NCBI RefSeq assembly: GCF_019336435.1
Contig: NZ_JAHWXQ010000001.1
Coordinates: forward strand, 620,001-684,000
Source of the DNA: Pontibacter populi
GTDB taxonomy: Bacteria > Bacteroidota > Bacteroidia > Cytophagales > Hymenobacteraceae
Length of the DNA stretch: 64,000 nucleotides
Reading direction: 5' to 3'
Shown here: positions 26,241 to 36,163 of the stretch, piece after piece
Layout: each line of letters opens with the position of its first letter
Numbering within the stretch: position 1 is the stretch's first letter
Notes under the pieces: model-generated
Database searches by the model: none
The model's input: the letters and a program-made list of their open reading frames with translations, nothing else
What the model was told of the DNA's origin: nothing
Program-made: the position numbers and the translations under genes

Positions 26241-27317
26241 ATGAACAACAACACCTATGTGGTGATAATGGCAGGCGGCATTGGAAGCCGTTTCTGGCCA
26301 TTCAGCCGTACAAACTACCCAAAGCAATTTCATGATGTGCTGGGTATAGGCGAAACAATGCTTCAGATGACGATGAAGCGATTTGAGCAGATCTGCCCGG
26401 TTGAAAACATTTTTATAGTTACCAACAAGGACTATGAGCAACTGGTAAAAGAGCAACTGCCGCAACTAAGCGATAACCAGATCCTGCTGGAGCCAGTTGG
26501 GCGTAATACGGCACCGTGTATTGCTTACGCATCTTACAAAATTGCCCAGATCAACCCGAACGCTAACCTTATAGTTGCGCCTTCAGACCACGTGGTACTG
26601 AAACAGGAGGCTTTTAATCAGGTAATTAACACTGCCCTGGAAGCAGCTGCTGCCGACGATGTGCTGATAACCCTAGGCATTACCCCAAGCCGCCCTGATA
26701 CCGGTTATGGTTACATTCAGTTCATTGCCGATGGTGATCAGCCTATTAAAAAGGTAAAAACCTTTACCGAGAAACCTAACCTGGAGCTTGCGCAGATGTT
26801 CCTGAACAGTGGGGACTTTGTGTGGAATTCCGGTATTTTTATCTGGAGTGTAAATAGCATTCTGAACGCTTTCCGCCAGCACTTATCCGAAATTTCGGAG
26901 ATCTTTGAAGAAGGTAACACCCAATATAACACCGACCAGGAATCTAACTTTATAGTTAAAGCCTACTCACATTGCCGCAACATCTCGATTGACTATGGCA
27001 TAATGGAGAAGGTTGATAACGTTTATGTGGTTTTAGCTGATATCGGCTGGTCAGACCTGGGTACCTGGAACTCGCTATACACTATCAGCAATAAGGATGA
27101 GCAGGCAAATGTGATTGATGGCGATGTAATGCTCTACGATACGAAGAACTGCATCATTAAAACACCAAAAAATCGCCTGGTTGTAGTGCAGGGTTTAGAA
27201 GGCTACATTATTGCCGAGCACGACAATGTACTGATGATCTGTAAGCTGGAAGAAGAGCAGAAAGTAAAAGATTTCACAGCTGATGCCAAGTATAAAAAGG
27301 GTCAGAACTATATTTAA
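26241..27317 (+). CDS. manC: Mannose-1-phosphate guanylyltransferase
   Basis: Makes GDP-mannose from mannose-1-phosphate and GTP for polysaccharide and glycoprotein synthesis. The nucleotidyltransferase signature is VIMAGGIGSRFWPFSRTNYPKQF, with the catalytic Gly-rich loop and Arg/Lys. Further sites are EPVGRNTAPCIAYA, APSDHVV, TGYGYIQ and FTEKPNLELA, and VWNSGIFIW. The C terminus (MICKLEEEQKVKDFTADAKYK) lacks the type II phosphomannose isomerase domain, so at 358 aa this is the single-function form. It follows kdsD by 9 bp, and its terminator lies 20 bp downstream. Confidence 0.94.
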   Translation: MNNNTYVVIMAGGIGSRFWPFSRTNYPKQFHDVLGIGETMLQMTMKRFEQICPVENIFIVTNKDYEQLVKEQLPQLSDNQILLEPVGRNTAPCIAYASYKIAQINPNANLIVAPSDHVVLKQEAFNQVINTALEAAAADDVLITLGITPSRPDTGYGYIQFIADGDQPIKKVKTFTEKPNLELAQMFLNSGDFVWNSGIFIWSVNSILNAFRQHLSEISEIFEEGNTQYNTDQESNFIVKAYSHCRNISIDYGIMEKVDNVYVVLADIGWSDLGTWNSLYTISNKDEQANVIDGDVMLYDTKNCIIKTPKNRLVVVQGLEGYIIAEHDNVLMICKLEEEQKVKDFTADAKYKKGQNYI

Positions 27318-27336
27318 TCTATAGTTGACTAAGTAT

Positions 27337-27376
27337 TAAAAAGAGCTGAAACGGTCATTCGTTTCAGCTCTTTTTG
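27337..27376 (+). terminator. Terminator after kdsD-manC
   Basis: AAAAAGAGCTGAAACG / CGTTTCAGCTCTTTTT stem of 16 bp with a 6-nt loop and a T-run. Confidence 0.9.
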
Positions 27377-27380
27377 TTTT

Positions 27381-28135
27381 GTCTGAATCAGGATTTGCAG
27401 GGTTAAAGGATTTGCAGGATTGGGCTTTTGCTATAGTTTCGGTAGTCTAACCACCCCTTTATCCCCTCCTTGTCTAAGGCGAGGAGCTTTACAGCCTTGC
27501 TATAGTTTGGGTTATAGTTCTATAGTTGACAATTAACCCACACCTGCCCCTCCCGAGAGGGGAATTTGGGCTATAGCTATAGTTAGAAGTATTGTTTTAT
27601 AGTTACTACCTTAACACCCCTATAGTCCCCTCAAGGGGACTATCTTGTTATTACCAATTTCTAAGCTATAGTTTCATAGTTACAGCCCAAGAACAGGGCA
27701 GGTTTACCTGTCCCTTCGAAACTATAAAGCAGATAAATCTCGAAGCTTATCTTTTCAAAATATAGACAAACTATAGCTATGAGAAACTTCTCAGTCTTTG
27801 AGTGGAGCGCCTTTGCTTTGTTGCGGTGCCGCCAGGCAATCCGACGCAGGAGGATAGTAAGAAAGTAGCAGCGCGATGCCCGAAGACGGGGCCTCCCGGC
27901 CGTGAGGGCACCAAAGCCAATTATGACAACTATAGGTGAGTAGAGCTCCCAGGAGTAAAGGTTATTTTAAAAGAAGGCTTGGTTCGAAGTGCAACTATAG
28001 CAAACCATAGAACTATAAGCTGAGATAGATTTCTCTCTGCGTTCGAAATGACAAAAGTAATATGACAGGACTTTAGCCCAAACACTTATAGCAGCTACGC
28101 ACACTTCTTAGTCAAGCAACTATAAGCAATACTAT
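27381..28135. repeat. Long modular intergenic repeat, copy 3, preceded by AATCCTG-type repeat
   Basis: Positions 27381-27421 are the reverse complement of the AATCCTG unit at 511-550. The long repeat spans about 27426-28057 with every module of copy 2 in the same order: TTATCCCCTCCTTG, CCCCTCCCGAGAGGGG, CCCCTCAAGGGGAC, GGGCAGGTTTACCTGTCCC, TCTCAGTCTTTGAGTGGAGCGCC, the core at 27870-27910, AGCTCCCAGGA and GAGATAGATTTCTC...GAAATGACAAAA. It lies between convergent genes manC and rlmB. No gene in the remaining sequence. Confidence 0.85.
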
Positions 28136-28138
28136 GAA

Positions 28139-28173
28139 ACAGAACAGGCTGCCTTTTGAGGGCAGCCTGCAGT
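28139..28173 (-). terminator. Terminator after rlmB
   Basis: CAGGCTGCC / GGCAGCCTG stem with a 7-nt loop, and TTCTGTTTC on the minus strand after it; about 25 bp past the rlmB stop. Confidence 0.65.
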
Positions 28174-28193
28174 AAAGAATATCACTGAATCTT

Positions 28194-29012
28194 TTAGTTA
28201 TTAGCTTCGCGCAAACGCTGACTCATAGCTTCGTAAAGAATAATTCCAGTGGCCACAGATACGTTTAGAGAACCGATCTGACCCATCAGCGGAATACGCA
28301 CTCTGGCATCGGCACGCTTCAGATACTCCGGAGAGATACCGTCTTCTTCACTACCCATCAGAATAGCAGTAGGGACAGACATGTCTACTTTACCGTCTGT
28401 CAGGTTCTCTTCTGTTTTTTCGGTACAAGCTACGATCTGCACACCATAATCTTTCAGATAGTCTATCGTTTCTTTCAGGTTTGGCTCGCGGCAAACAGGC
28501 ACTAGGTTAAGCGCACCCGCCGATGTTTTCATAGCATCCGCGTTTACCTGTGCACCGCCACGGCTAGGTATTACGATCGCATCCACACCCATACATTCTG
28601 CATTTCGGGCAATAGAACCGAAGTTACGCACATCAGTAACGCGATCTAAAATAAGCAGCAACGGTGTTTTACCTTTCTCGAAAAGCGAAGTTACAATTTC
28701 GTGCAGCGGCAAATATGTGATCGGAGAGATGAATGCTACCGCTCCCTGGTGGTTCTTACGGGTAAGGTTATTCAGCTTCTCAACCGGAACGGTAACTACA
28801 GGCACGTCCAGTTTCTTGGCTTCAGCTATAATTTCATCGGTGGTTGGGTTTTTGGCCCCACGCAGCAAGAATATCTTTTCCAGCACTTTGCCAGCCAGCA
28901 TGGCTTCTAATATTGGCCGGGAGCCGAATATCATCTCTAATTTATCTTCTTTCGGAGCTCTTGGCCTGCCGTAGCTGCCACCGCTCACATATCTGTTATT
29001 CCTGCTCTCCAT
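28194..29012 (-). CDS. rlmB: 23S rRNA 2'-O-methyltransferase, RlmB/TrmH family
   Basis: A SPOUT methyltransferase of 272 aa. After a short basic, glycine-rich N-terminal tail, the substrate-binding domain reads MIFGSRPILEAMLAGKVLEKIFL. The trefoil-knot core has ILDRVTDVRNFGSIARNAEC, VIPSRGGAQVNADAMKTSAGAL, LMGSEEDGIS and IPLMGQIGSLNVSVATGIILYE, all standard SpoU/TrmH motifs. E. coli RlmB modifies G2251 of 23S rRNA; the exact target here is inferred. The ATG overlaps the end of the GWxTD gene by 28 bp, so translation may be coupled. Confidence 0.93.
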   Translation of the reverse strand: MESRNNRYVSGGSYGRPRAPKEDKLEMIFGSRPILEAMLAGKVLEKIFLLRGAKNPTTDEIIAEAKKLDVPVVTVPVEKLNNLTRKNHQGAVAFISPITYLPLHEIVTSLFEKGKTPLLLILDRVTDVRNFGSIARNAECMGVDAIVIPSRGGAQVNADAMKTSAGALNLVPVCREPNLKETIDYLKDYGVQIVACTEKTEENLTDGKVDMSVPTAILMGSEEDGISPEYLKRADARVRIPLMGQIGSLNVSVATGIILYEAMSQRLREANN

Positions 29013-30220
29013 TTTGCAACTGCGCTGTACCAGCTTTCTTCGTACTCACGACGCCGTATCAGCTCATAATGATTTTCGGTAAAGTTATTCTGTTTTTTCG
29101 TAAAAACGAACTTGGTATACGGTTGCATATCTGATTCGCGGTAGATCCAGGTCTCTGTATTGGCTACTCGGCTGATATCGCTCGGTGGTCCGTAGATCAT
29201 ATAGATCATGCCGCGGTCGGTGGTCCAGCCGGGCTTATGCGAGGTATAAAGTTTGTTAGCATGCTCTACACGGCCATAATAGGTGCGGATCAACTCACGG
29301 GCAAGTTGCTTCTCGCCTGCTACACTTAACCAGAAATCGTCTACCGCTTTTTTAGGATCGCTTGCCTTAAATAGTTTTTCGCGCTCTACAGATGTAGTAA
29401 GATAAATAAGAGGCTGTAGCATTTCTTTCGCCATTGTCACCATCGGATAGCTCCATGGCTCTACCAGCAGTCCTTTTGCATAAGGTGTTCCGGCCCACAG
29501 CAGGTATAGTCCTTCTTTCTCAAACGTTATCGTATCCTGCGGGGCTATAGTTAGTGAATCAAGTGGCTGAATTGTTTTTGGTTGCAGTTCCGGGCGTTGA
29601 GACATCGGTGGCAGAGCAGGTGAAAACTCAGTGCTAAAATAAAAAACCTGCATAGTGGCTGTCGTGTCAGGGTTCTCCAGCACCAGCGAATCAGAAGTGG
29701 TGATATAGCTTTGAATAAGCGGCTTACCTGTACCGGCATTTACCAGCAGGGCAGTTTTACCGAGCATACCCGGTTGAAGGTCAATTTTAAAATCAGAATG
29801 TACACTGGCTTCTCCGGCAAACCGCTGCCATAGTTTAAAGTGCAGAATATTCGGGCTCTCAACGATAGCTTTAGGAACAGTAATGTCCATCCAGACACCT
29901 TCTTTGTTACCAGCACCAGCCTGTTCTGCAACCTGCACTGTATCTTTCAGCAGCACCTCACTATTTTCTCCTCTAACCAGGTAAGTCAGCCTTGAAGCAG
30001 TACGATGCAGCTCCATCAGGCGGCTGACATCGTAAAAGGACAGGTAAAAATGTACGCTATCGGGAGTGGCGCGCCATGTATATTGCATGCTTACTTCTGG
30101 CGCGGGAGCCGCACGTTGGCTGGGTGCAGATGACTGCTGCCCGGGTCTGGATACCTGCCCGCAGGATGCGGCTAAGCTTATGCTTAAAAGTAAACTATAA
30201 ACTACCGCTTTCGGAGCCAT
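28985..30220 (-). CDS. GWxTD-domain lipoprotein
   Basis: A 411-residue lipoprotein, signal MAPKAVVYSLLLSISLAASC with the Cys at the lipobox end. The C-terminal third is the GWxTD domain, with FWLSVAGEKQLARELIRTYYGRVEHAN, the name-giving GWTTDRGMIYMIYGPPSDI and a following ETWIY. This domain is common in Bacteroidota secreted and lipid-anchored proteins; its function is not known to me. The central part is beta-rich. It lies between the DUF2723 gene (upstream) and rlmB (overlapping). Confidence 0.9.
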   Translation of the reverse strand: MAPKAVVYSLLLSISLAASCGQVSRPGQQSSAPSQRAAPAPEVSMQYTWRATPDSVHFYLSFYDVSRLMELHRTASRLTYLVRGENSEVLLKDTVQVAEQAGAGNKEGVWMDITVPKAIVESPNILHFKLWQRFAGEASVHSDFKIDLQPGMLGKTALLVNAGTGKPLIQSYITTSDSLVLENPDTTATMQVFYFSTEFSPALPPMSQRPELQPKTIQPLDSLTIAPQDTITFEKEGLYLLWAGTPYAKGLLVEPWSYPMVTMAKEMLQPLIYLTTSVEREKLFKASDPKKAVDDFWLSVAGEKQLARELIRTYYGRVEHANKLYTSHKPGWTTDRGMIYMIYGPPSDISRVANTETWIYRESDMQPYTKFVFTKKQNNFTENHYELIRRREYEESWYSAVAKWRAGITDM

Positions 30221-30245
30221 ACCTGATGTATTAAAAGGTATAAAT

Positions 30246-30287
30246 AAAATAGGCCGAACTGCGTGTAGCAGCCCGGCCTATTTCTAC
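30246..30287 (-). terminator. Terminator after DUF2723 gene
   Basis: AAATAGGCCG / CGGCCTATTT outer stem with an inner TGCG/GCAG-rich loop; 21 bp past the stop. It separates the DUF2723 gene from the GWxTD gene. Confidence 0.7.
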
Positions 30288-30307
30288 TGTAAAATACTAT
30301 TTTTTGT

Positions 30308-33280
30308 TTAACGACGCATACTTTGCAGGTACTGTGTAAACTGTCGCTCCAGTTCAAGGGCACGCTCCTGCATACCCAGTTCCTGGGCAGCAAACACCAG
30401 CTGCTGCATTACAAGCAGGTTGGTTTGTATTTCCATATCAAAAAGCGCACCTTTTGATAGGTAATAATTTAAAGCCTGGCCAGAACTTTTAGCCATATCG
30501 TTCAACAGTTTTTCTGCTTTCTTTTCGTCACCTAAATCAGCATAAATTGTTATAAACTGCGGCGTATAGTAATCATAAGGAACGGTTTCCAGAGGCATTA
30601 CCTTAAAGCAGTAATCCACCAGTTCTTTTGCACGTTGTTTATTACCATCTGCCAGATATGCTGCAGCCAGCTTTCCAAATTTATCACGGGCATTTGCTGT
30701 GAAACGATAGTAATTCTCATCGTAGAAAATGCTCGGATCATCAAAATTGCGGAACTGGAATTCCTTCATCAGGTTATTGTACATAACCTCTTTGTTCAGG
30801 TAACCAGGCGAACTCAGGAAGCCCTGGTCTTTATCCGCAGATGTTTTAACCGGAACTATGCGCCATGCCAAACCATCCAGCTGGAAGTACTCTGATAACC
30901 CGATGAAATCTGCACTGTTAACTGTAGTGGAGAAGTACACAGGTCTTTCCCAGTTGTTGGTAGCCAGCAGGTCCAGCATAACAAGGTGCTTTTTCTCGAG
31001 CAACGATTTGTTGATCACCCACTTCATCTGATCTACTATCTCCCCTTCTTTCTCTTCCGGAATAAAGTTCATGTTATCAACTTTTTCCTTATCTACATTT
31101 AGCACAAAGGTCTTCGTCGGGAAGGTCAGCAGTGTATTGCCCGCACCGTACTGCACCTGCAGCGCAGGGTGGTTTTGCTTTACCAGGTCTATAAACTGTT
31201 TCAGATCGATACCGGCAGCTACCTGCGGTTTCTGGTCGAAAGGCAGATAATCATTTGTTCCCTGGCGGTAGTTTTCAATACCCAGTGTAAGCGGCCACGG
31301 CGCTGATTTGTAAGACGGACGCATCATCTGCTCTACATACCAATCAGTGTTCAGGTAGCTTAGCACGGCCACGCGCACGTCAGTACGGTAGCCTTCCACT
31401 TCCTGCACATACCAAAGCGGGAACGTATCGTTATCGCCGTTGGTGAAGAGGATACCGTTTGGTGCTACAGAATCGAGCAGGTTGCGGGCAGAGTCTACAG
31501 ACTGGTAACGCTTGGAACGATCGTGATCATCCCAACCTTCGGCAGCCATAATACCAGGCACCAGCAAACATAGCATGGTAGCCACAGCGGCGCGGGTGGC
31601 ATCGCCACGCAACACTTTTTCCAATAGAGCAGCCAGACCAACCACACCCAGGCCAATCCAGATGCTGAATGCATAGTAAGAGCCGGCAAAAGTATAGTCT
31701 CGCTCGCGCGGTTCAGATGGAGGCTGGTTCAGGTAAAGCGCAATGGCCAGACCGGTAAAGAAGAATAACAGACCAACTATAAAGGCATTCTTTTCATCTT
31801 TTCGTACTTGGTATATTAAACCAAGTATACCTATGATAAGCGGCAGGGCGAAGAAATTATTACGGGCTTTGCTTTCGGCAACCTGCTCCGGCAAACCGGG
31901 CTCATTATCAACAAACCAAACCACACCGGCATTCTGCACATCGCTTTCACGGCCTACAAAGTTCCACAGGAAGTAGCGCCAGTACATATGCCCCAGCTGG
32001 TAGTTCAGTAAATAACTCATGTTTTGACCGAACGTTGGCGTCTGACCTTCGCGCAGGTCTACCCACTTTTTATATTCATCGATGTGCTGCGGGTTGTCGC
32101 TGTAAATACGTGGCAGCAGCGTCAGGTCTTTATCATCGTACACAGGCTCAATTTTAGGCTCTGTCTCGATGTATTTTTTATCTCCTTTAATAAAACGCTT
32201 GCCACCTTCTTCCTGGCCAATTGGCTGTGCGTTGTACTGCGGGCCATATAGTAAAGGACGATCGCCGTACTGCTCGCGCTTCAGGTAAGACACCACGCTC
32301 ATAATATCGTCCGGATCGTTCTCATCGATAGTTGGATCATAAGACGAGCGGATCGGAATGATCATGTAAGAAGAGTAGCCAATCAGTACAAAAACAAGGC
32401 TTAGCAAGGCAGTGTTTAATACGCGTTTGTTATGCTTGATAGAATATGTAATACCATAGGCGATAGCCGCAACTACAAGTATAACAAATATGATCAGTCC
32501 GGAGCCGAACGGCATACCAAGCGAGTTCACGAAGAATACCTCTACTCTACCTGCCACAGATGGCAGCCCCGGAATTACACCCCAAAGGATTGCCATAACT
32601 ATAACAGCACTGATACCAAAGGCAATAAGACCACCTGTTAACGTTGGCTTATATAGTCTGTAGTAATAAATAAATGCCAGCGCAGGAATAGTTACCAGGT
32701 TTAGTAAGTGGGCACCGATCGAAAGGCCAACCAGGTAGGCAATAAGCACCAGCCATTTATCAGAATGTGCTTCACCAACCTTTTCTTCCCAGCGCAGCAT
32801 TGCCCAGAAAACGATAGCGGTAAAGAACGACGACATGGCATAAACTTCGGCTTCTACAGCAGAGAACCAGGCAGAATCAGAGAAAGTATAGGCCAGCGCG
32901 CCTACCACACCGGCACCCATTACCAGCAGAATATTGCCAGCAGTAGGGGCTTCGCCTTCTTTTATAAGTAATTTCTTAGCAAAAATGGTGATCGTCCAGA
33001 ACAGGAACAGCACCGTGAAAGAACTGCACAGGGCAGATAACAGGTTAACCCACCATGCCACCTGCGACGGGTCGCCGGCAAACATAGAGAACATACGGCC
33101 TACCAGCAGGTAAAACGGAGCTCCCGGAGGGTGCGGCACCAGCAGTTTGTAAGAGCAGGCAATAAACTCACCGGCATCCCAGAAACTGGCCGTCGGCTCA
33201 AGGGTTAGCACATACACAACGGTCGCGATAAAAAATACGACCCAACCTACAAGGTTATTTATCTTTCGATAGTCTGTCAT
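30308..33280 (-). CDS. DUF2723 (TMEM260-like) multi-pass membrane protein, possible O-glycosyltransferase
   Basis: A 990-residue protein. The N-terminal half has a dozen or so membrane helices, starting KINNLVGWVVFFIATVVYVL, with the first-loop motif EPTASFWDAGEFIACSYKL and PHPPGAPFY typical of DUF2723. The DxxE pair in DAGEF is where GT-C enzymes carry the catalytic acid. Eukaryotic TMEM260, in the same family, is a protein O-mannosyltransferase; that activity here is inference. A soluble part follows (FTNGDNDTFPLWYVQEVEGYRTDVRVAVLSYLNTDWY region) and a helical C terminus resembling TPR pairs. The nearby manC (GDP-mannose) fits but does not prove mannosylation. Confidence 0.88.
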   Translation of the reverse strand: MTDYRKINNLVGWVVFFIATVVYVLTLEPTASFWDAGEFIACSYKLLVPHPPGAPFYLLVGRMFSMFAGDPSQVAWWVNLLSALCSSFTVLFLFWTITIFAKKLLIKEGEAPTAGNILLVMGAGVVGALAYTFSDSAWFSAVEAEVYAMSSFFTAIVFWAMLRWEEKVGEAHSDKWLVLIAYLVGLSIGAHLLNLVTIPALAFIYYYRLYKPTLTGGLIAFGISAVIVMAILWGVIPGLPSVAGRVEVFFVNSLGMPFGSGLIIFVILVVAAIAYGITYSIKHNKRVLNTALLSLVFVLIGYSSYMIIPIRSSYDPTIDENDPDDIMSVVSYLKREQYGDRPLLYGPQYNAQPIGQEEGGKRFIKGDKKYIETEPKIEPVYDDKDLTLLPRIYSDNPQHIDEYKKWVDLREGQTPTFGQNMSYLLNYQLGHMYWRYFLWNFVGRESDVQNAGVVWFVDNEPGLPEQVAESKARNNFFALPLIIGILGLIYQVRKDEKNAFIVGLLFFFTGLAIALYLNQPPSEPRERDYTFAGSYYAFSIWIGLGVVGLAALLEKVLRGDATRAAVATMLCLLVPGIMAAEGWDDHDRSKRYQSVDSARNLLDSVAPNGILFTNGDNDTFPLWYVQEVEGYRTDVRVAVLSYLNTDWYVEQMMRPSYKSAPWPLTLGIENYRQGTNDYLPFDQKPQVAAGIDLKQFIDLVKQNHPALQVQYGAGNTLLTFPTKTFVLNVDKEKVDNMNFIPEEKEGEIVDQMKWVINKSLLEKKHLVMLDLLATNNWERPVYFSTTVNSADFIGLSEYFQLDGLAWRIVPVKTSADKDQGFLSSPGYLNKEVMYNNLMKEFQFRNFDDPSIFYDENYYRFTANARDKFGKLAAAYLADGNKQRAKELVDYCFKVMPLETVPYDYYTPQFITIYADLGDEKKAEKLLNDMAKSSGQALNYYLSKGALFDMEIQTNLLVMQQLVFAAQELGMQERALELERQFTQYLQSMRR

Positions 33281-33336
33281 GGTAATTATTAGGATTGCGC
33301 CCCGAAAATACTAAAATATGTGAAGCGTACAGATAT

Positions 33337-33379
33337 AATTGTTGATTGTTAAATTGCTGGATTGCTAAATTGTTGATTT
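33337..33379. repeat. CAACAATCAAC-type dispersed repeat (inverted)
   Basis: Two overlapping ATTGTTGATT / AAATTGCTGGATTGC units upstream of the DUF2723 gene, reverse complement of the units at 551-570 and 10909-10940. Confidence 0.5.
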
Positions 33380-33468
33380 ATGGAAAGTGTAAGAGGCAAC
33401 GGATTGCTTATCTACATCTTTTAAAGTCCAAACCTTCTCACTTCTTAAACTCCTTTTTCCTCTACACA

Positions 33469-33495
33469 TAAAAAGCCGACCTGAGGCCGGCTTCT
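33469..33495 (-). terminator. Terminator after T9SS cargo gene 33521-34129
   Basis: AAGCCGAC / GGCCGGCTT hairpin with CTGA-type loop, A-run on its far side (T-run on the minus strand). Confidence 0.7.
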
Positions 33496-33520
33496 TATAA
33501 ATATATCGTTCACGGGGTAA

Positions 33521-34129
33521 TTACTTTTGAAGGATCAGTCGCTTGGTTTCTACGGTCTTGTCGTTAACAAGTAAACTATAGAAATAAACACCTGATGGGT
33601 ACGGACTCATATCCAGTGTAATCTCTTTTGCCTCTGTAGAAGCAAGGTCTTTTGTAAAAATCACACGACCTATGGTATTCGAAATCCTGATCTTATAGTT
33701 GTCGCCGCCTGACTGTGAAAGTGTTAAGCGGGTATATCCTTTCGATGGATTTGGATAAGCGTTGATAGAAGGTACCGTTTTTACATCGCGGCCCGGCATA
33801 AACGAAGCCAGCACAACCGATGCATACAGGCTTTTCTCCGCTTTAGGCACTTCAACATGGAAAGATGGCGCTACGGCAGCTGCATAAATTTGCGAACAGG
33901 TATGGTCTGCATCAGAAGTTATAAACACAGGGCGTGCATTTTGCGCTGATACCACAAGCCCTCCTTTCTTCTCCTGCTTTAGCTTCCAGATTTTGCTGCC
34001 ATCTTTATAGGTTGGTGCAACACCTTCTTCAACGCTGTTGCTGATAGCGTTCGCAGCTATGGCTGTAAAGCCCAGCAAGTACGAACTTACCAGTGTGGAT
34101 ATAAATAATATTTTTGTAAAAGTCTTCAT
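33521..34129 (-). CDS. Small secreted protein with T9SS type A sorting domain
   Basis: A 202-residue protein with a signal peptide (MKTFTKILFISTLVSSYLLGFTAIAANA). Its last 80 residues are a type IX secretion sorting domain: INAYPNPSKGYTRLTLSQ, ISNTIGRVIF, DMSPYPSGVYFYSLLVNDK and TKRLILQK. The middle 90 residues are the only cargo, with no known domain. It is probably exported by the Por/T9SS machinery and held at the surface or released. Own terminator downstream. Confidence 0.9.
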   Translation of the reverse strand: MKTFTKILFISTLVSSYLLGFTAIAANAISNSVEEGVAPTYKDGSKIWKLKQEKKGGLVVSAQNARPVFITSDADHTCSQIYAAAVAPSFHVEVPKAEKSLYASVVLASFMPGRDVKTVPSINAYPNPSKGYTRLTLSQSGGDNYKIRISNTIGRVIFTKDLASTEAKEITLDMSPYPSGVYFYSLLVNDKTVETKRLILQK

Positions 34130-34621
34130 ATAGGCTCTTCAGTTTTAACAAGCTATAGATCAGCCAGAAAATCAAATATAATGTAAAAGCTTGAATATAT
34201 ACTATTTTCTATCTGAAAATATGGCGAACATTTTCTAAAAGGTGCAGTCTCTCTGCCTCCTCACCTACTTATTCAAAAATAATGCCTGTTATTCTCAAAG
34301 ACCACAACCCTCCCTTTATTTACTGATCAGCCCGGCAAGGAAAAACTCATCCAAATACCATAAATATAACTATACCAACACACCTGACTAATACAATCCA
34401 ATTTTACAACCAACTATAGTTATAATACCACACCACTACATTCAGGCTTAATTATATATAAGGAAGCCTATACAGCTCAAATTTAAATCATTTAATAATA
34501 CTAAATCAAGAACATGATTGCACTGTAGCTATAACTATAGCTTATAGTGCAACTAGGCAAAAACAGTCGCGTTAGAGCAAATATTAAACTTATTAAAGAT
34601 TACCCTATGAACTAGATCTAC
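34130..34621. other. AT-rich divergent intergenic region
   Basis: This 492-bp region between divergent T9SS cargo genes holds no ORF, tRNA or clear hairpin. It contains several AACTATA/TATAGTT sites (around 34365, 34412 and 34525). I found no exact TAnnTTTG with a paired TTG. Confidence 0.55.
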
Positions 34622-36133
34622 ATGAAACCCTATATTTTTTCTTTACTAATGATTTTCCTGGCCTTGCAAACGGTTAGCGCTCAGGACGATCAGCAACCAT
34701 CCGGATGCAGCATCACAGACGGTTGCTTAAACTATAGCCTCAACGGTGCCACGCGGCACGATGCAGATACCTACATCTTATCTTACACATTAACTGTAAA
34801 CTGTGACGCCCGCCTGGAATATATTGCTTTTGAGCTACCCGAAGGATCTGATGCAGACGAACCCTCTAACTATTTTGCTTCTCAACCGGACTTTACCGTA
34901 GAAGATGGGAAGAGCGGCAAAAGCAACAAAATCGCGACAGACTATAACGCCATACAATTTACAGCCAAACAACAAACCAATATCAGCCATGGAACAAGCT
35001 ATACTTTTGAGTACCCGATTGCTGTTGAAGACTATAATAAACTTAGTGCGATAAGAGTACAGGCCAAAGTGGCCGGAGCAGCACCAAGCAACATTACCTT
35101 CGACCACAGAGTTTGCGCTCCTTTACCTACTACACCAGAAAACGCAATGCCTGAATGCCGCATAGACCTGGGCGCAGCCGTGTTCGGATTTACCGGCGCT
35201 ACAGATAATGGTGATGGAACAACTGCCCTCCAGTTTGCTATACAAAACAACACAGCCGAAAATGTAACCAGTGTTGCCATCGAAGTACCGGGCGCACCTG
35301 CTGGCGTAACTATAGTAAGCGATAACAATGGTAGTGCCTACCATGCCAACTATAAATACAAAGCTACTTACTCCGATGGCATTCTGCTTTTCGAGGCCCA
35401 GAACACAAACGGCTATACAGACGGCAACATAGATTATTTTACTTTTACGATGCCTACTGCGGCCTTTAACCCCGAAGAAAGCTTTACTATAAGCCTGGCT
35501 ACAAGCGCCGAAACAATAGTTACCGGCTTTAACACTGTTACCTGCGAAGAAGACTCTCCTATTGCTCCATTGCCTGTGGAACTGCTCTCGTTTAAAGGCA
35601 AAGCAACTCCAAGTGGTATAGAACTGAAATGGGAAACAGCCTCCGAAAGCAACAACGACCGCTTTGAAGTGGAACGAAGCGTGGATGGCAAAAGCTTTGA
35701 ACAGATAGGATCAGTTGATGGCGCCGGAACTACCAGCGTGAAGCAGAACTATAACTATACAGACCATGTGAGCCGCACCGGCACTTTCTATTACCGCTTG
35801 CGCCAGGTCGATTTCGATGGCACTCAGGACTATAGTAAAACGATCGCTGTAAAACTAAGCAGCTTACCTGGCGGCGGAAAATTTGCAGTATATCCTAACC
35901 CGGCACTTGGCACTATAGTTACTGTTTCGGTTTTAGGTACAGGGGCTGATGTAAACGGAGGCGTGCTGCAGATTGTGGATATGAGCGGGCGCGTTATGCT
36001 GGTACACCAGGTGGCAGCCGGAAGCCGCGAAATTGAGGTATCGTTACCGGAACTGCAGCTACCTAAAGGTATGTATGTGGTAAACCTGCTGCAAGGCACT
36101 GATAAACAGACGCAGAAACTGATCATACAATAA
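34622..36133 (+). CDS. Secreted T9SS cargo protein with beta-sandwich domains
   Basis: A 503-residue protein with signal peptide MKPYIFSLLMIFLALQTVSA. Two adhesin-like beta regions follow (about 25-185 and 186-310), each with paired Cys. After the linker PLPVELLSFKGKA comes the Fn3-like module that often precedes the sorting domain in Bacteroidota (WETASESNNDRFEVERSVDG, FYYRLRQVDFDGT). The C-terminal type A sorting domain (about 425-503) has VYPNPALG, MSGRVMLVHQ, LPKGMYVVNL and KLIIQ. No catalytic motif; it could be a surface adhesin or structural protein. Rich in AACTATA/TATAGTT motifs at the DNA level. Confidence 0.9.
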   Translation: MKPYIFSLLMIFLALQTVSAQDDQQPSGCSITDGCLNYSLNGATRHDADTYILSYTLTVNCDARLEYIAFELPEGSDADEPSNYFASQPDFTVEDGKSGKSNKIATDYNAIQFTAKQQTNISHGTSYTFEYPIAVEDYNKLSAIRVQAKVAGAAPSNITFDHRVCAPLPTTPENAMPECRIDLGAAVFGFTGATDNGDGTTALQFAIQNNTAENVTSVAIEVPGAPAGVTIVSDNNGSAYHANYKYKATYSDGILLFEAQNTNGYTDGNIDYFTFTMPTAAFNPEESFTISLATSAETIVTGFNTVTCEEDSPIAPLPVELLSFKGKATPSGIELKWETASESNNDRFEVERSVDGKSFEQIGSVDGAGTTSVKQNYNYTDHVSRTGTFYYRLRQVDFDGTQDYSKTIAVKLSSLPGGGKFAVYPNPALGTIVTVSVLGTGADVNGGVLQIVDMSGRVMLVHQVAAGSREIEVSLPELQLPKGMYVVNLLQGTDKQTQKLIIQ

Positions 36134-36163
36134 GAAGGCCGCACACTTCATAAGCCGAAGTAT

